A stretch of 64,000 bases of DNA from an uncultured Acidobacteriia bacterium (GCA_903851195.1 CAINNJ010000051.1:33218-97217), one strand, 5' to 3'; shown: positions 35,603-46,433, counted from the first letter of the stretch. Translations and numbers: made by a program. Notes: generated from the letters alone by a model not told the origin.

Positions 35603-36144
35603 TGCGCCGCCTTCTGCTGATTGCCGTTTTGTTGACTGCCTGCGCCCCCCGGAAGCCGCTTCAGGTGTTGGGCGAAGTACCGGACTTCAAGTTACTGAAT
35701 CAGCAGGGGAAAACGTTCGAACGCACCGCTCTGGATGGCCATGTCTGGGTAGCCGATTTCGTTTACACCAACTGCCAGGGACCATGCCCGCGGATGACGT
35801 CCCATATGCGCGCCATCCAGAAAGCCACCGGCCCTGCCGTAAAACTCGTTTCATTCACGGTGGATCCCGACAACGACACCCCACCCGTCCTCGCCGCTTA
35901 TGCGCGGAAGTTCAGCGCCGACCCCGCGCGCTGGTCGTTTCTCACCGGCGACAAGGAAACGCTGAACTCGCTCGACTACAACGCCTTCAAACTCGGCACG
36001 CTCGGCGTCGCCATGGATCACAGCACGCGCTTCGTGCTGGTCGATAAAAAAGGCAGAATTCGCGGCTACTACGGAATTGCCGAGGGAAATCCGGTGGATA
36101 AGATCGCCCGCGACGCCGAGCGCCTCGAAAAGGAGCAAGGTTGA
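35602..36144 (+). CDS. SCO-family copper chaperone lipoprotein
   Basis: 180 residues starting within the ctaB stop (TAATG). Lipoprotein signal ends LLTAC. Copper/thiol motif is NCQGPCPRMTSHM (CxxxC), and the expected downstream His appears in LGVAMDHSTRFVLVD. The thioredoxin-like fold segment VADFVYTNC and VSFTVDPDNDTPPVL are typical. SCO proteins deliver copper to the CuA site of cytochrome oxidase. Stop overlaps the next start. Confidence 0.9.
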   Translation: MRRLLLIAVLLTACAPRKPLQVLGEVPDFKLLNQQGKTFERTALDGHVWVADFVYTNCQGPCPRMTSHMRAIQKATGPAVKLVSFTVDPDNDTPPVLAAYARKFSADPARWSFLTGDKETLNSLDYNAFKLGTLGVAMDHSTRFVLVDKKGRIRGYYGIAEGNPVDKIARDAERLEKEQG

Positions 36145-36557
36145 CTTTCTACGAATCGCTGCCCACCCTGAACGCTTTTCTGAACGGCGCCGCCGCTATC
36201 CTGCTGGCCATTGGCTATGTGCTGATCCGCAACCGCCGGCGGGAGGCCCACAAACGGGTCATGATTGCCGCATTCGCAGTGTCCACGGTTTTTCTGGCGA
36301 GCTATCTGCTGCACCATTTTCACGCGGGACTGGTCTATTTTCAGGGCACCGGCGCGATTCGGACCGTCTATTTGTGGATCCTGGGCACGCACACCGTACT
36401 TGCCATCACGGTGCCGGTACTGGCGATTATCACGCTGAATCGCGGCCTTGCCGCCCGGTATGACAAACACCGCGTGATCGCCAAATGGACCCTGCCCATC
36501 TGGATGTATGTGAGTGTTACCGGCGTGGTGGTCTACCTCATGCTCTACCACCTGTAG
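36141..36557 (+). CDS. DUF420 membrane protein (oxidase assembly-associated)
   Basis: 138 residues with TTG start overlapping the SCO stop (TTGA). Four helices and conserved residues LPTLNAFLNGAAAILLAIGY, HKRVMIAAFAVSTVFLASYL, HHFHAG and KHRVIAKWTLPIWMYVSVTG. DUF420 proteins accompany haem-copper oxidase assembly genes; molecular role is poorly defined. It closes the five-gene assembly operon; the oxidase subunits themselves are not in the window. Confidence 0.85.
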   Translation: MTFYESLPTLNAFLNGAAAILLAIGYVLIRNRRREAHKRVMIAAFAVSTVFLASYLLHHFHAGLVYFQGTGAIRTVYLWILGTHTVLAITVPVLAIITLNRGLAARYDKHRVIAKWTLPIWMYVSVTGVVVYLMLYHL

Positions 36558-36593
36558 AGCGGTGTCCAACGAAGGTCCGTTTATACTGGTGAG

Positions 36594-37538
36594 ATGTTAA
36601 AGGCCACCGAGAAGATCTGGCGCAATGGAGAGTTTATCGCGTGGGACGATGCGAAGATCCACGTCCTTTCGCACGTCGTCAGCTACGGCAGCTCGGTTTT
36701 CGAAGGCATTCGCTGTTACGAAACCCCGGGCGGCCCAGCCGTCTTCCGGCTTCGCGAGCATGTCCGCCGCATGGTGGATTCCGCGAAGATTTACCGGATG
36801 GACACTTTCGCGTTCTCGCAGGAGGAACTGGCGAACGCGATTCTTGAACTCGTCTCCATCAATCAGCTTCGGTCCTGCTACATTCGCCCGATAGCCCTGC
36901 GCGGCTACGGCGAGATGGGTGTGAACGGCACCAAAAATCCCGTCGATGTGTATCTCGCCTGCTGGGAATGGGGCAAGTACCTGGGCGATGACGCCATGGC
37001 GGAAGGCGTGGATGTCTGCGTTTCCAGCTGGAGCCGCATCGCTCCGAACACGCTGCCGGCGCTCTCCAAAGCGGGCGCGAACTACATGAACTCTCAGCTC
37101 ATCAAGATGGAAGCGATGGCCAACGGCTACTCCGAAGGCATCGCGCTCGATAAATCCGGCTATGTGAGCGAAGGTTCCGGCGAGAACATCTTCGTGGTTC
37201 GCGACGGCAACCTGATTACGCCTCCGCTCGGCACCTCCGTGCTGCCCGGCATTACCCGCGACACCGTGCTGACGTTGGCTCGTGAGATGGGCATTCCGAT
37301 TGTCGAGCAGATCATGCCGCGCGAACTTCTCTACATCGCCGACGAAGTCTTCTTCTCCGGCACGGCCGCCGAGATTACGCCGATTCGCTCCATCGACCGG
37401 ATCACCGTCGGCTCCGGCCGCCGCGGTCCCATTGCCGAGAAACTCCAGAAGGAATTCTTCGCGATCGTGAACGGGGAGAAGGCGGACCGTCACGGCTGGC
37501 TCTCGCCGGTTCCGGTCCGCGAAGCCGTCAACGCTTAG
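36594..37538 (+). CDS. ilvE: branched-chain amino-acid aminotransferase
   Basis: 314 residues, class IV PLP fold. Signatures: VHVLSHVVSYGSSVFEGIR-like N-terminal segment (residues 20-40), YIRPIALRGYGEMGV, the SKAGANYMNSQLIKMEA segment containing the likely PLP-binding Lys, EGIALDKSGYVSEGSGENIF and EVFFSGTAAEITPI. It catalyses the final step of Leu/Ile/Val synthesis. TATACT just upstream of GGTGAG and the ATG may be part of its own promoter. Confidence 0.9.
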   Translation: MLKATEKIWRNGEFIAWDDAKIHVLSHVVSYGSSVFEGIRCYETPGGPAVFRLREHVRRMVDSAKIYRMDTFAFSQEELANAILELVSINQLRSCYIRPIALRGYGEMGVNGTKNPVDVYLACWEWGKYLGDDAMAEGVDVCVSSWSRIAPNTLPALSKAGANYMNSQLIKMEAMANGYSEGIALDKSGYVSEGSGENIFVVRDGNLITPPLGTSVLPGITRDTVLTLAREMGIPIVEQIMPRELLYIADEVFFSGTAAEITPIRSIDRITVGSGRRGPIAEKLQKEFFAIVNGEKADRHGWLSPVPVREAVNA

Positions 37539-38272
37539 AGCAAACTACCCCGGGGCGGCTCTTCGGCAATCAGTTTGATCGAGCCGACGCCGCCCTGGAT
37601 ATCCAGCCGGATCTTCACCTTCGCGGTCTCGTTCGCGTCATTCGTGTAGACATCGCCGTTCTTCCGCAGACCGGTGGCGGAGATCTCGCCCAATCCGCCC
37701 GTTACGTTGGCCGAAATGCCGACGTCTTTCGGCAGATAAATCTTGGCCTCCCCCACGCCGCCGCTGACGTGCACGGAATAGCCCGCCGACGGCTTCCCGC
37801 GAAGATCGAGCGTCAGCTTCCCTGCCCCGATTTCCACACTGAGCCCGCGAAGGTTGAGAGTCCCGGCCTTGAGCCGCGCTTCGCCGGCGCCGAAATTGAC
37901 ACTCAGATCCAGCGGAACGGCATCGTTGAAACGCAGGTCCCAATGGTTTTTTGTGTTGCTGGTGGAATTGGTGGAGCCGGGCTGCTCCAGCACCAGATCG
38001 CCAGGCGTATAACGGAGATCCGGCTTCCATTCCGGGACATTGTAGGTGAAATCCGCGTCCAGAAGCTTCGCCGCGCCCCCGCGGACATCGAGTTCCCCCG
38101 CGCCCATCTTCAGCTGCGCCCGAACCCGCTCGGCCTTGTCGAGGTCGACCGAGCGCGATTCACTCTGGTCCGGTCCGGGCGGCGAACTGGTCACCCCGTG
38201 GCAGGAACTCAGAGCCACTGCCGCGCAGATCGGGGCCAGCGGAAAAAACCGTTTGAGCGTACGAATCACCAT
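37535..38272 (-). CDS. toast-rack (LiaF-like) lipoprotein
   Basis: 245 residues from MVIRTLKRFFPLAP, which gives a lipoprotein signal ending ALSSC; the longer ORF to 38398 adds no sensible signal. The body is a repetitive beta structure: RAQLKMGAGELDVRGGAAKL, DLSVNFGAGEARLKAGTLNL, LSVEIGAGKLTLDLRGKP and SGGVGEAKIYLPKDVGISA. This GAGxL ladder is typical of toast-rack/DUF4097-like domains. Divergent from the ECF sigma gene, so an envelope-stress link is possible. Confidence 0.78.
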   Translation of the reverse strand: MVIRTLKRFFPLAPICAAVALSSCHGVTSSPPGPDQSESRSVDLDKAERVRAQLKMGAGELDVRGGAAKLLDADFTYNVPEWKPDLRYTPGDLVLEQPGSTNSTSNTKNHWDLRFNDAVPLDLSVNFGAGEARLKAGTLNLRGLSVEIGAGKLTLDLRGKPSAGYSVHVSGGVGEAKIYLPKDVGISANVTGGLGEISATGLRKNGDVYTNDANETAKVKIRLDIQGGVGSIKLIAEEPPRGSLL

Positions 38273-38356
38273 CGGGAAAGAGTACAACGAATCTGCACCC
38301 GCAAGCAATCCGTCGCACCGATTCCTTTTCCGCACTTGCGGTAATACTCTGCAGAC

Positions 38357-38902
38357 ATGCGTAAGCAACCCGAAAACCCGCTGCGGGAGGCGAGGCAAGG
38401 CGACGAAGCGGCGTTCCTGTTGTTATTCGACGAACACCATCCCCCGCTCTTTCGTTTCGCCTGGCGGCTGACCGGATCGATGTCCGATGCCGAGGACATC
38501 GTGCAGGAATGTTTCCTGGCCCTGCTGAAGCCCGGTTGCAGCTTCGATCCGGCGCGCTCCTCCATGCGGACTTATCTGTTCGGAGCGGTTCGGAATCAGG
38601 CGCTGAAACGCCTGCAGCGGCAGGAGCAGAGCCTTGCGGCGGAGCCGATACTTTTTCGCACGCCCGAAGCCGAACTTCTGCGCGACGAAGCGGCCCGGGC
38701 TGTGGCGAGCGCGATTGCCGCGCTTCCGGAGACCCAGCGGGAAGTGCTCTTGCTCGCTCACTATGAGCAGTTGGCGCTGGCGGAAATCGCGCAGATCACG
38801 CAACTCGAAATCGGCGCGGTGAAGTCACGGCTGCAAAGAGCGAGGGTCACGTTGAGAGAAGTTCTGGCGGCCTGGGCGCCGCAACTGGAGGGCAGCAAAT
38901 GA
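38357..38902 (+). CDS. ECF-type RNA polymerase sigma factor
   Basis: 181 residues. Region 2: FLLLFDEHHPPLFRFAWRLT and DAEDIVQECFLALLK; region 4: LPETQREVLLLAHYEQLALA, EIGAVKSRLQRARVTLREVL. No extra domains. The stop overlaps the start of the next gene (ATGA), the usual arrangement of an ECF sigma with its anti-sigma. Confidence 0.88.
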   Translation: MRKQPENPLREARQGDEAAFLLLFDEHHPPLFRFAWRLTGSMSDAEDIVQECFLALLKPGCSFDPARSSMRTYLFGAVRNQALKRLQRQEQSLAAEPILFRTPEAELLRDEAARAVASAIAALPETQREVLLLAHYEQLALAEIAQITQLEIGAVKSRLQRARVTLREVLAAWAPQLEGSK

Positions 38903-39468
38903 ACGACACGGAACTCGATCAGTTACTGGACAGCTGGGAAGCCCCGCCTCCCCCGTCCACCTTGCGGAGTGGTTTGCGGGCGCGTTTTCCGCGCTCCGAA
39001 CGGCGCAGGTTATCTCCGCGGCTTGGGTGGGCGCTCGCTTTTGCCGCCGCGTCCTGCACGGTGGTGTTCGGCCTGGCGCAGGTCAACACGAAGCCCGTTG
39101 AAAGCCATTTCACTGAACTCTTCAACCACGTGTACGAACACGTCACGGGAGTCATGGCGAGTTGGGAGGCGTCGGACCTTGTAACGCGAATCCGCGAATC
39201 CAGGCCGAAAGTCTATTTCGATGGCCAGCTCGGTCCGGCGCTGCGTTTTGACCGTGCCAAAGTCGTTGACGTGGATGTCCCCGGAGAAGGGCGCTACTCC
39301 TTCACTTCCGTTAACCCAAAACGCGAGGGCTGGACGGAAGCCGGCCACATCCACGACAAAACCATTCAATTTCGGGCGGGCCGGAAACTCGTTCGTATCG
39401 AATGCGCCAGTACGATCTTCGATTCCGATCGGCCCGTGTTCGTCAAGCATCGCACCGGAGTAGAGTAG
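38899..39468 (+). CDS. putative anti-sigma factor, single-pass membrane protein
   Basis: 189 residues. A short cytoplasmic segment (DTELDQLLDSWEAPPPPSTL), one membrane helix at about 46-64 (LGWALAFAAASCTVVFGLA) and an extracytoplasmic domain of about 120 residues. Translational coupling to the sigma gene supports an anti-sigma role. No zinc-binding HxxxCxxC motif is present, so it is not a ZAS-type anti-sigma. Family not recognised. Confidence 0.65.
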   Translation: MNDTELDQLLDSWEAPPPPSTLRSGLRARFPRSERRRLSPRLGWALAFAAASCTVVFGLAQVNTKPVESHFTELFNHVYEHVTGVMASWEASDLVTRIRESRPKVYFDGQLGPALRFDRAKVVDVDVPGEGRYSFTSVNPKREGWTEAGHIHDKTIQFRAGRKLVRIECASTIFDSDRPVFVKHRTGVE

Positions 39469-39472
39469 TTGC

Positions 39473-40213
39473 GTGCGGTGTGTTTTCGCCCTGCTGACGT
39501 TTGTAGCTTGCCCGGCGCTCGCCCAGGTCTTCGACGTTGCCTCGGTCAAGCGCAGTCCGCGTCCGCCGGGGCCGGACTACAACAACAAGATCGCCTACAC
39601 ACCCGCCGGGATCACCGCCAGAAACGCGACCTTAAGACGTCTCGCAGCCGAGGCCTGGCGCGTTCAGCTGAATCAGGTGATCGGGCCGAACTGGCTCGAT
39701 GAGGTCGAATACGATCTCGACGGACGGAGCGATCACCCGGCTTCAGCGGAGGAAACCGACCTCCCGCTTCGCGCTCTCCTGATCGACCGCTTTCATCTGC
39801 AGCAACATCCGGAAAGCAGAGAAATGCGCGTCTACGAACTCACTACCGCCAAGACCGGCGCGAAGATCCATCCCGTTAATGAGGGCGATGCCGCTGACGC
39901 AACGGGCGGCTTTCACTTTCGCGGCAGGATGCGACAGTTCGCCGACTTCCTGACCGTTCAGTTCAGCATTCCGGCGGTGAACGATCCGAGTCAGCCCAGC
40001 CGCGCGGGTGGACCCCGAATTCCCGTGCTGGATAAGACCGGCCTTTCGGGTACTTACGATTTCAACGCCGACATCAGACCGGAACCCGGCACGGATTCGT
40101 TCGCGCTGTGGAAGCGAAAACTCCCGGATCTCGGGCTCGCCATCGAAAGCCGGAAAGGGCCGGTGGACGTCATCGTGATCGACAGCGCCGACCGTAATCC
40201 TTCCGCCAACTGA
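39473..40213 (+). CDS. TIGR03435-family exported protein
   Basis: 246 residues with a GTG start 4 bases after the previous stop and a signal peptide (CVFALLTFVACPALAQ). Family landmarks: FDVASVKRSP, a GITARNATLRRLAAEAWRV segment, LIDRFHLQQHPESREMRVYE, and the terminal VLDKTGLSGTYDFNADI and VDVIVIDSADRNPSAN. This expansive family is typical of Solibacter-like acidobacteria; its function is unknown. Probably in one unit with the sigma pair. Confidence 0.88.
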   Translation: MRCVFALLTFVACPALAQVFDVASVKRSPRPPGPDYNNKIAYTPAGITARNATLRRLAAEAWRVQLNQVIGPNWLDEVEYDLDGRSDHPASAEETDLPLRALLIDRFHLQQHPESREMRVYELTTAKTGAKIHPVNEGDAADATGGFHFRGRMRQFADFLTVQFSIPAVNDPSQPSRAGGPRIPVLDKTGLSGTYDFNADIRPEPGTDSFALWKRKLPDLGLAIESRKGPVDVIVIDSADRNPSAN

Positions 40214-40279
40214 CCGCTTCCGGAAAGTTTCGTAACCAAACCGCGCCCGCACAGTATTCCTTGCTGTGAGGCAATCCGC

Positions 40280-42841
40280 ATGACCGCACTGTTCGGCAAT
40301 GCCCGGTACGCGCTGCGCCAGTTTCGTTTGTCGCCGGGGTTCACAGCCACCGCCGTTCTGACTCTCGCCCTCGGCATTGGCGGCACCACTGCGATCTTCA
40401 CGCTGATCGATGCGGTGATGCTCCGCTCGCTCCCCGTGGCCGACCCCGCGAGTCTCTACCGCGTCGGCGAGGGCGACAACTGCTGCGTTCAGGGCGGCCC
40501 CCAGGACAAATGGGGCATGTATTCTTTTCCGCTTTATCAGCGCCTGAAAGCACAGACGCCCGAGTTCGAAGAAGTCGCGGCATTCCAGGCCGGAATCGGA
40601 CGAGTCGCGGTGCGGAGGGAAGGCGTGCAGTCCGCCGCCAGACCACTTCGCTCCGAATACGTGAGCGGGAACTACTTCACGGTCTTCGGCGCAAGGGCTT
40701 TTGGAGGCCGCCTTTTCACCTCCAGCGACGACACGGCGGGAGGCTCGCCTGTCGCCGTACTGAGCCACCATGCGTGGGAAACCGTTTACGGGGCCGACCC
40801 TTCCGTAGTGGGCGCGGCCTTCATGGTGGAAGGCCATGCCTTCACCGTGATTGGTATCGCGCCGGCGCGCTTCTTCGGCGACACTCTCCGGAGCGACCCG
40901 CCCGACATCTGGCTTCCCCTCCACCAGGAGCCGCTGCTCTCCGGCCAAAGCGCCCTGCTGAATCAGCCCGTCTCCGCGTGGCTCCGCATGATCGGCCGGC
41001 TGCGCCCCGGCGCTTCCGTGGCCGGCATGGCGCCGCGTCTTACCGGGGTGCTGCGGCAATGGATGCAGCACGAATCCGGCTATCCCGCCAACTGGATGCC
41101 GGATGTGATCAGGAACATTTCGAGGCAGGTGATCGACGTCATACCGGCCGGCGCGGGTGTGGCCGAGATGAAGGAAGGCTACGGTCGCAGCCTGCGAATT
41201 CTTCTCTCCGTCTGCGGCCTGGTGCTGCTCATCGCGTGCGCCAATGTGGCGAACCTGCTGCTGGTTCGCGCCGTCGCACGGCGTGGACAGACGGCGCTGC
41301 GCCTCGCCGTCGGCGCCACGCGGCAACAGATCATCGCGCAGGCGCTTTCCGAGAGCATTCTGCTCGCGTTGGGCGGTGGTATCGCGGGCCTGCTGGTCGC
41401 CATGGCCGCCGCACGGCTGCTGCTTGCCCTCGCCTTCAGCGCCGCGCATTTTCTGCCCATTTCGGTGATGCCGTCTCTGCCGGTGCTCGGCTTCGCGTTT
41501 GGCATCTCGCTGCTGACCGCCATAGTCTTTGGCGCTGCGCCCGCGTGGTTCGCCACGCGCACGGATCCCGCGGAGGCGCTCCGCGCGCAGGGCCGCGGCG
41601 CAATCGACCGATCCTCGTCCACCAGTAAGATCCTGCTGATTGTGCAGGCGGCCCTGTCTGTCGTGCTCGTCGCGGGCGCCACGATGCTGGGCCGCAGTCT
41701 GACCAATCTGGAAAATCAGGACTTCGGTTATCAGGTGAAAGGGCGCGTCATCGTGTCCATGAACGGGCCGTCCAGTAACTATACGTTTCCCCGGCTGGCC
41801 GCGTTCTACCGTCAACTGGAAGACCGCCTGAACCGCATGCCCGGCGTGCGCGGCTCGGGCCTTGCTTTGTACAACCCGCTGACCAACAACTGGGGCGAGC
41901 TGATCATGGTTTCCGGCCATGCCCCCGCCAAACTGGACGGCGATTCCGGCGCCTCCTGGGACCGCGTGAGCACCTCCTACCTGCGCAATTTCGGCATGCC
42001 CGTTCTGCGCGGCCGCGATTTCAGCGAGGCCGACAGCGAGCACACCGCGCCGGTGGCCATCGTGAACGAGGCCTTTGTGAAGCGGTTCTTCGGTAAGAAC
42101 GAAGAGCCGCTGGGACAGCACTTCGGCCTGGACTACCCGGAGTTGGCCGGCACCTTCCGGATCATCGGCGTCGTGCGCGATGCCAAGTTCGCGGGCTTCG
42201 CTCTAGGCAAACCGGCTCGCCCCATGTTCTACGCGCCGATCTCGCAGTACGTGGATTACAAGAGCAATGCGCTGATGGGAAGACTCGAAATGAGCACCCA
42301 TCTGATTCGCGGCCTCATGCTGGTGACCGACCTGCCGCCCGGCGTGCTGGAACCGCTGGTCACCAAAGCCCTTGCCGAGGTGGATCCGGACCTGACCGTT
42401 ATCAGCGTCCGCACCATGCAGGAGCAGGTGGTGCTTTCCTTCGACCGGGAGCGCGCCGTGGCCAGTCTGGCGGGCCTTTTCGGGACGGTCGCGTTGCTGC
42501 TCGCCGCTGTCGGGATGTACGGCGTCACGGCGTATGGAGTCGCCCGGCGCACGGCCGAAATCGGCATCCGGATGGCACTCGGGGCCGACCGCGGCAAGGT
42601 GGTGCGAATGGTGCTGCGCGGGGCTTCGTACCGCGTGCTGGCCGGGATTGTCGTCGGTGTGCCGCTGGCGATTGGCGCGGGACGCCTGTTGGCCAACGAG
42701 CTTTATGGCGTTGCGGGGTGGGACCCGCTGGCGTTGACGATCGCGGCCGTCGCCCTAACCGTTTGCGCGCTGGTCGCCGCGCTGATCCCGGCCCGGCGTG
42801 CCGCTTCGGTATCGCCGACCAGCGCTTTACGGGCGGATTAA
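40280..42841 (+). CDS. ADOP-type ABC transporter permease (double MacB/FtsX)
   Basis: 853 residues. It opens with NARYALRQFRLSPGFTATAV and LALGIGGTTAIFTLIDAVML, the ADOP start. Two MacB periplasmic domains alternate with FtsX helices (LRILLSVCGLVLLIACANVA; TVALLLAAVGMYGVTAYGVA). These large permeases are abundant in acidobacteria and usually lack a dedicated ATPase gene alongside; none is present here. Its TAA overlaps the stop of the converging acyltransferase in a shared TTAA. Confidence 0.9.
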   Translation: MTALFGNARYALRQFRLSPGFTATAVLTLALGIGGTTAIFTLIDAVMLRSLPVADPASLYRVGEGDNCCVQGGPQDKWGMYSFPLYQRLKAQTPEFEEVAAFQAGIGRVAVRREGVQSAARPLRSEYVSGNYFTVFGARAFGGRLFTSSDDTAGGSPVAVLSHHAWETVYGADPSVVGAAFMVEGHAFTVIGIAPARFFGDTLRSDPPDIWLPLHQEPLLSGQSALLNQPVSAWLRMIGRLRPGASVAGMAPRLTGVLRQWMQHESGYPANWMPDVIRNISRQVIDVIPAGAGVAEMKEGYGRSLRILLSVCGLVLLIACANVANLLLVRAVARRGQTALRLAVGATRQQIIAQALSESILLALGGGIAGLLVAMAAARLLLALAFSAAHFLPISVMPSLPVLGFAFGISLLTAIVFGAAPAWFATRTDPAEALRAQGRGAIDRSSSTSKILLIVQAALSVVLVAGATMLGRSLTNLENQDFGYQVKGRVIVSMNGPSSNYTFPRLAAFYRQLEDRLNRMPGVRGSGLALYNPLTNNWGELIMVSGHAPAKLDGDSGASWDRVSTSYLRNFGMPVLRGRDFSEADSEHTAPVAIVNEAFVKRFFGKNEEPLGQHFGLDYPELAGTFRIIGVVRDAKFAGFALGKPARPMFYAPISQYVDYKSNALMGRLEMSTHLIRGLMLVTDLPPGVLEPLVTKALAEVDPDLTVISVRTMQEQVVLSFDRERAVASLAGLFGTVALLLAAVGMYGVTAYGVARRTAEIGIRMALGADRGKVVRMVLRGASYRVLAGIVVGVPLAIGAGRLLANELYGVAGWDPLALTIAAVALTVCALVAALIPARRAASVSPTSALRAD

Positions 42842-43875
42842 ACGGATTGGGAAAGCCGTCGCCCCCATCGGATCGACGGCCGCTCCACCACGAAGTAGCT
42901 CACGACCGCGCATCCGAGCGCGAGCAGCAGCGACCAGGGCAACCGCTGCACGCCGCCGCCCAGTGGCCGGGGCTGCCACGGCGGATAGAGGAAGATCTGC
43001 TGCCATAGGTACAGGCTGTAGGAAATCCGCCCCAGCGCCCGGAAGGGTTTCCATTCCAGCACGCGGCTTAGAGTCCAGTCCGGATGCGTCACTGTTCCCG
43101 CAATCAGCAACGGGATCAGCAGTGACGCCGCGAACTGCGCCTCGAGCCGGATCACCACCACCAGCAGTGCCAGCGTCACGACCCACGCCGCCGGATTCAA
43201 ACAGCGCTCCAACCATGCCCTGCCCCGACCCGAATGCAGCAGGAAAGCGAGCGCCGCTCCCAGGAGCAGACTATCCAGCCGCAAATCCGTGCGGCTGTCG
43301 TTTCCCGGAAACAGACCCCACCAGCGCCACGCCGCGGAGAGCACGCTCAGGCCGAGCGCCCAGATCCACGCCCGCCGCACCCCTGTCCAGACCAGCAGGG
43401 TCGGCCAGAACAGATAGAAATGCTCTTCCACCGAAAGCGACCACAAGTGTCCTGAATACCAGCTGCCCAACTGCCATGGCAGGTAGTTCCGGAAGAAAAA
43501 GATACAGCTCCAGAAATCAGCTTTCGATTGCAGCAGCCCGGCCGCGAACACGACCACCAAATACAGCAGCATCGGCGGCAGGATCCGAAAGCAGCGCCGG
43601 ATATAGAACGCCCGCAGATCCACGAACCCGGCCCGGTCGCCCTCTTCGAGCAGCAGCTTCGTGATCAGCAGCCCGCTCAGGCCGAAGAAAATCGGGACGC
43701 CCCACGTCCCGAAATAGAACAGGCCGCCGCGCAGGTAGGCCTCGGGAGTCCGATAGAAAACGTTGCCCTGATGCGCCCAGAGCACCAGCAGAATCGCCAC
43801 CGCCCGCCAGCCGTCCAGCGTCGGGATGTGGCGTTTCGGATTCGTCCCGTCTTTACTCGTAGCGGAGCGCTTCAA
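42838..43875 (-). CDS. acyltransferase-3 (OafA-type) membrane protein
   Basis: 345 residues with about ten helices. N-terminal signature HIPTLDGWRAVAILLVLWAH carries the catalytic-type His, and later segments GVPIFFGLSGLLITKLLLEE, WSLSVEEHFYLFWPTLLV and LGRISYSLYLWQQIFLYPP are characteristic. It O-acylates cell-surface sugars in known members. The start overlaps the upstream MacB-type permease by 23 bases. Confidence 0.88.
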   Translation of the reverse strand: MKRSATSKDGTNPKRHIPTLDGWRAVAILLVLWAHQGNVFYRTPEAYLRGGLFYFGTWGVPIFFGLSGLLITKLLLEEGDRAGFVDLRAFYIRRCFRILPPMLLYLVVVFAAGLLQSKADFWSCIFFFRNYLPWQLGSWYSGHLWSLSVEEHFYLFWPTLLVWTGVRRAWIWALGLSVLSAAWRWWGLFPGNDSRTDLRLDSLLLGAALAFLLHSGRGRAWLERCLNPAAWVVTLALLVVVIRLEAQFAASLLIPLLIAGTVTHPDWTLSRVLEWKPFRALGRISYSLYLWQQIFLYPPWQPRPLGGGVQRLPWSLLLALGCAVVSYFVVERPSIRWGRRLSQSV

Positions 43876-45106
43876 CCGGATCGAGCCTGGACGCTTTCAC
43901 GGCGGGCCACACTCCGAAGAACAGCCCCACGCTCACCGACACGGTAAATGCCGTCACCACCGCCCACGTCGGCACACTGCTTGGCAGCGACGGCACCAGG
44001 AAACCTACCAGCGTCGTCAACCCGACGGCAATCGCAATGCCCAGCACGCCGCCGACGCCCGTCAGCGTCATGGCTTCCAGGAGGAACTGGCCGACGATGT
44101 CGAACCGCCGCGCGCCGATGGCCTTCCGGATCCCGATCTCCCGCGTCCGCTCCGTCACGCTCACCAGCATGATATTCATCACGCCGATGCCGCCCACCAG
44201 AAGTCCCAGCGCGGAGATGGCAATCGCCACCAGGCCGATCAGCCCCGTAATCTTGTCGAACTGCTGGATAATCTGATCCGGCGTGGAAATGCTGAAGTCG
44301 TCCGGCTCGTCGGTCTTCAGACGCCGGATTCGCCGCATGATGCCTTCCACTTCATCGAACGCGTCTTTGCGCAGCCCCGGCTTCGCTTTGCAGGTGATCA
44401 TGTAACGATCGATCTGCGGATAGCGCGATTCCGCGGTTTTAATCGGGAACTGAATCTGGGTGTCCGCGCCGTTGGCCCCGAAGAACCCGCCCTTCGCTTT
44501 CGCGAAGACGCCGATCACCATGAACTCCGCGCCGTCCAGCATGAAGGTGCGGCCCACCGCGTTGCCGTCCGGATAGAGCGCGCGGGAAAGATCGAAACCG
44601 ATGACCGCGACGTGCGCCACACGGTCGTTCTCTTCTTCGGTGAAGTAGCGGCCCTGGTCGAAATCCTTGGGCGCCGTGTCGATGGAATTCGGCGTGGCGC
44701 CGACCATCGAAAGACTGTCGGTCTCAAAGCCCGGCACCTTCGCCGTGATGATGTGGCCGTTCGACGCGCCCGGGATAAACAACTGCACCGAGATATCCTG
44801 CACGTTGCCCGCGTAGCGACGGATTGTGTCCGCGTACTCCTTGAGGATCGCCCGGCGCTTGCGCTCCTTGGGCGGCGCGAACGTCTGGTTCGGATCGCCG
44901 CTCGTCTTATAAATAAAAGAATTGTCCGGCCCGAGTTCGTCGAAGAACGTCACCACGCCGGCGCGCAGGCCGGTCAGCAAAGACGCCACCGTCACCACGG
45001 TGCTGATGCCGATGACGATACCGAGAATCGTCAGCATCGACCGGAAGCGATTCGTCCACACGGCGTCGAGCGCCATCGTAATGTTTTCGCGGGGAGATAA
45101 CTGCAT
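43853..45106 (-). CDS. MacB-type ABC permease
   Basis: 417 residues: FRSMLTILGIVIGISTVVTV helix at the N-terminus, periplasmic MacB core domain at about 50-270, and three C-terminal FtsX helices (GGIGVMNIMLVSVTERTREI, GIRKAIGARRFDI). Ends VKASRLDPVEALRYE as in the family. It follows a second, similar permease gene by one base; no ATPase or adaptor gene is adjacent. Confidence 0.88.
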   Translation of the reverse strand: MQLSPRENITMALDAVWTNRFRSMLTILGIVIGISTVVTVASLLTGLRAGVVTFFDELGPDNSFIYKTSGDPNQTFAPPKERKRRAILKEYADTIRRYAGNVQDISVQLFIPGASNGHIITAKVPGFETDSLSMVGATPNSIDTAPKDFDQGRYFTEEENDRVAHVAVIGFDLSRALYPDGNAVGRTFMLDGAEFMVIGVFAKAKGGFFGANGADTQIQFPIKTAESRYPQIDRYMITCKAKPGLRKDAFDEVEGIMRRIRRLKTDEPDDFSISTPDQIIQQFDKITGLIGLVAIAISALGLLVGGIGVMNIMLVSVTERTREIGIRKAIGARRFDIVGQFLLEAMTLTGVGGVLGIAIAVGLTTLVGFLVPSLPSSVPTWAVVTAFTVSVSVGLFFGVWPAVKASRLDPVEALRYE

Positions 45107-45107
45107 T

Positions 45108-46397
<1,290 letters not shown>

Positions 46398-46433
46398 AGT
46401 ATTCAGGATATCCTTGTTAACGATACGAGATTC

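Noticed and set aside
39743..42121. 792-residue minus-strand frame opposite the ADOP permease
   Set aside because: Antisense shadow without motifs or hydrophobic pattern; the permease on the other strand is unambiguous.
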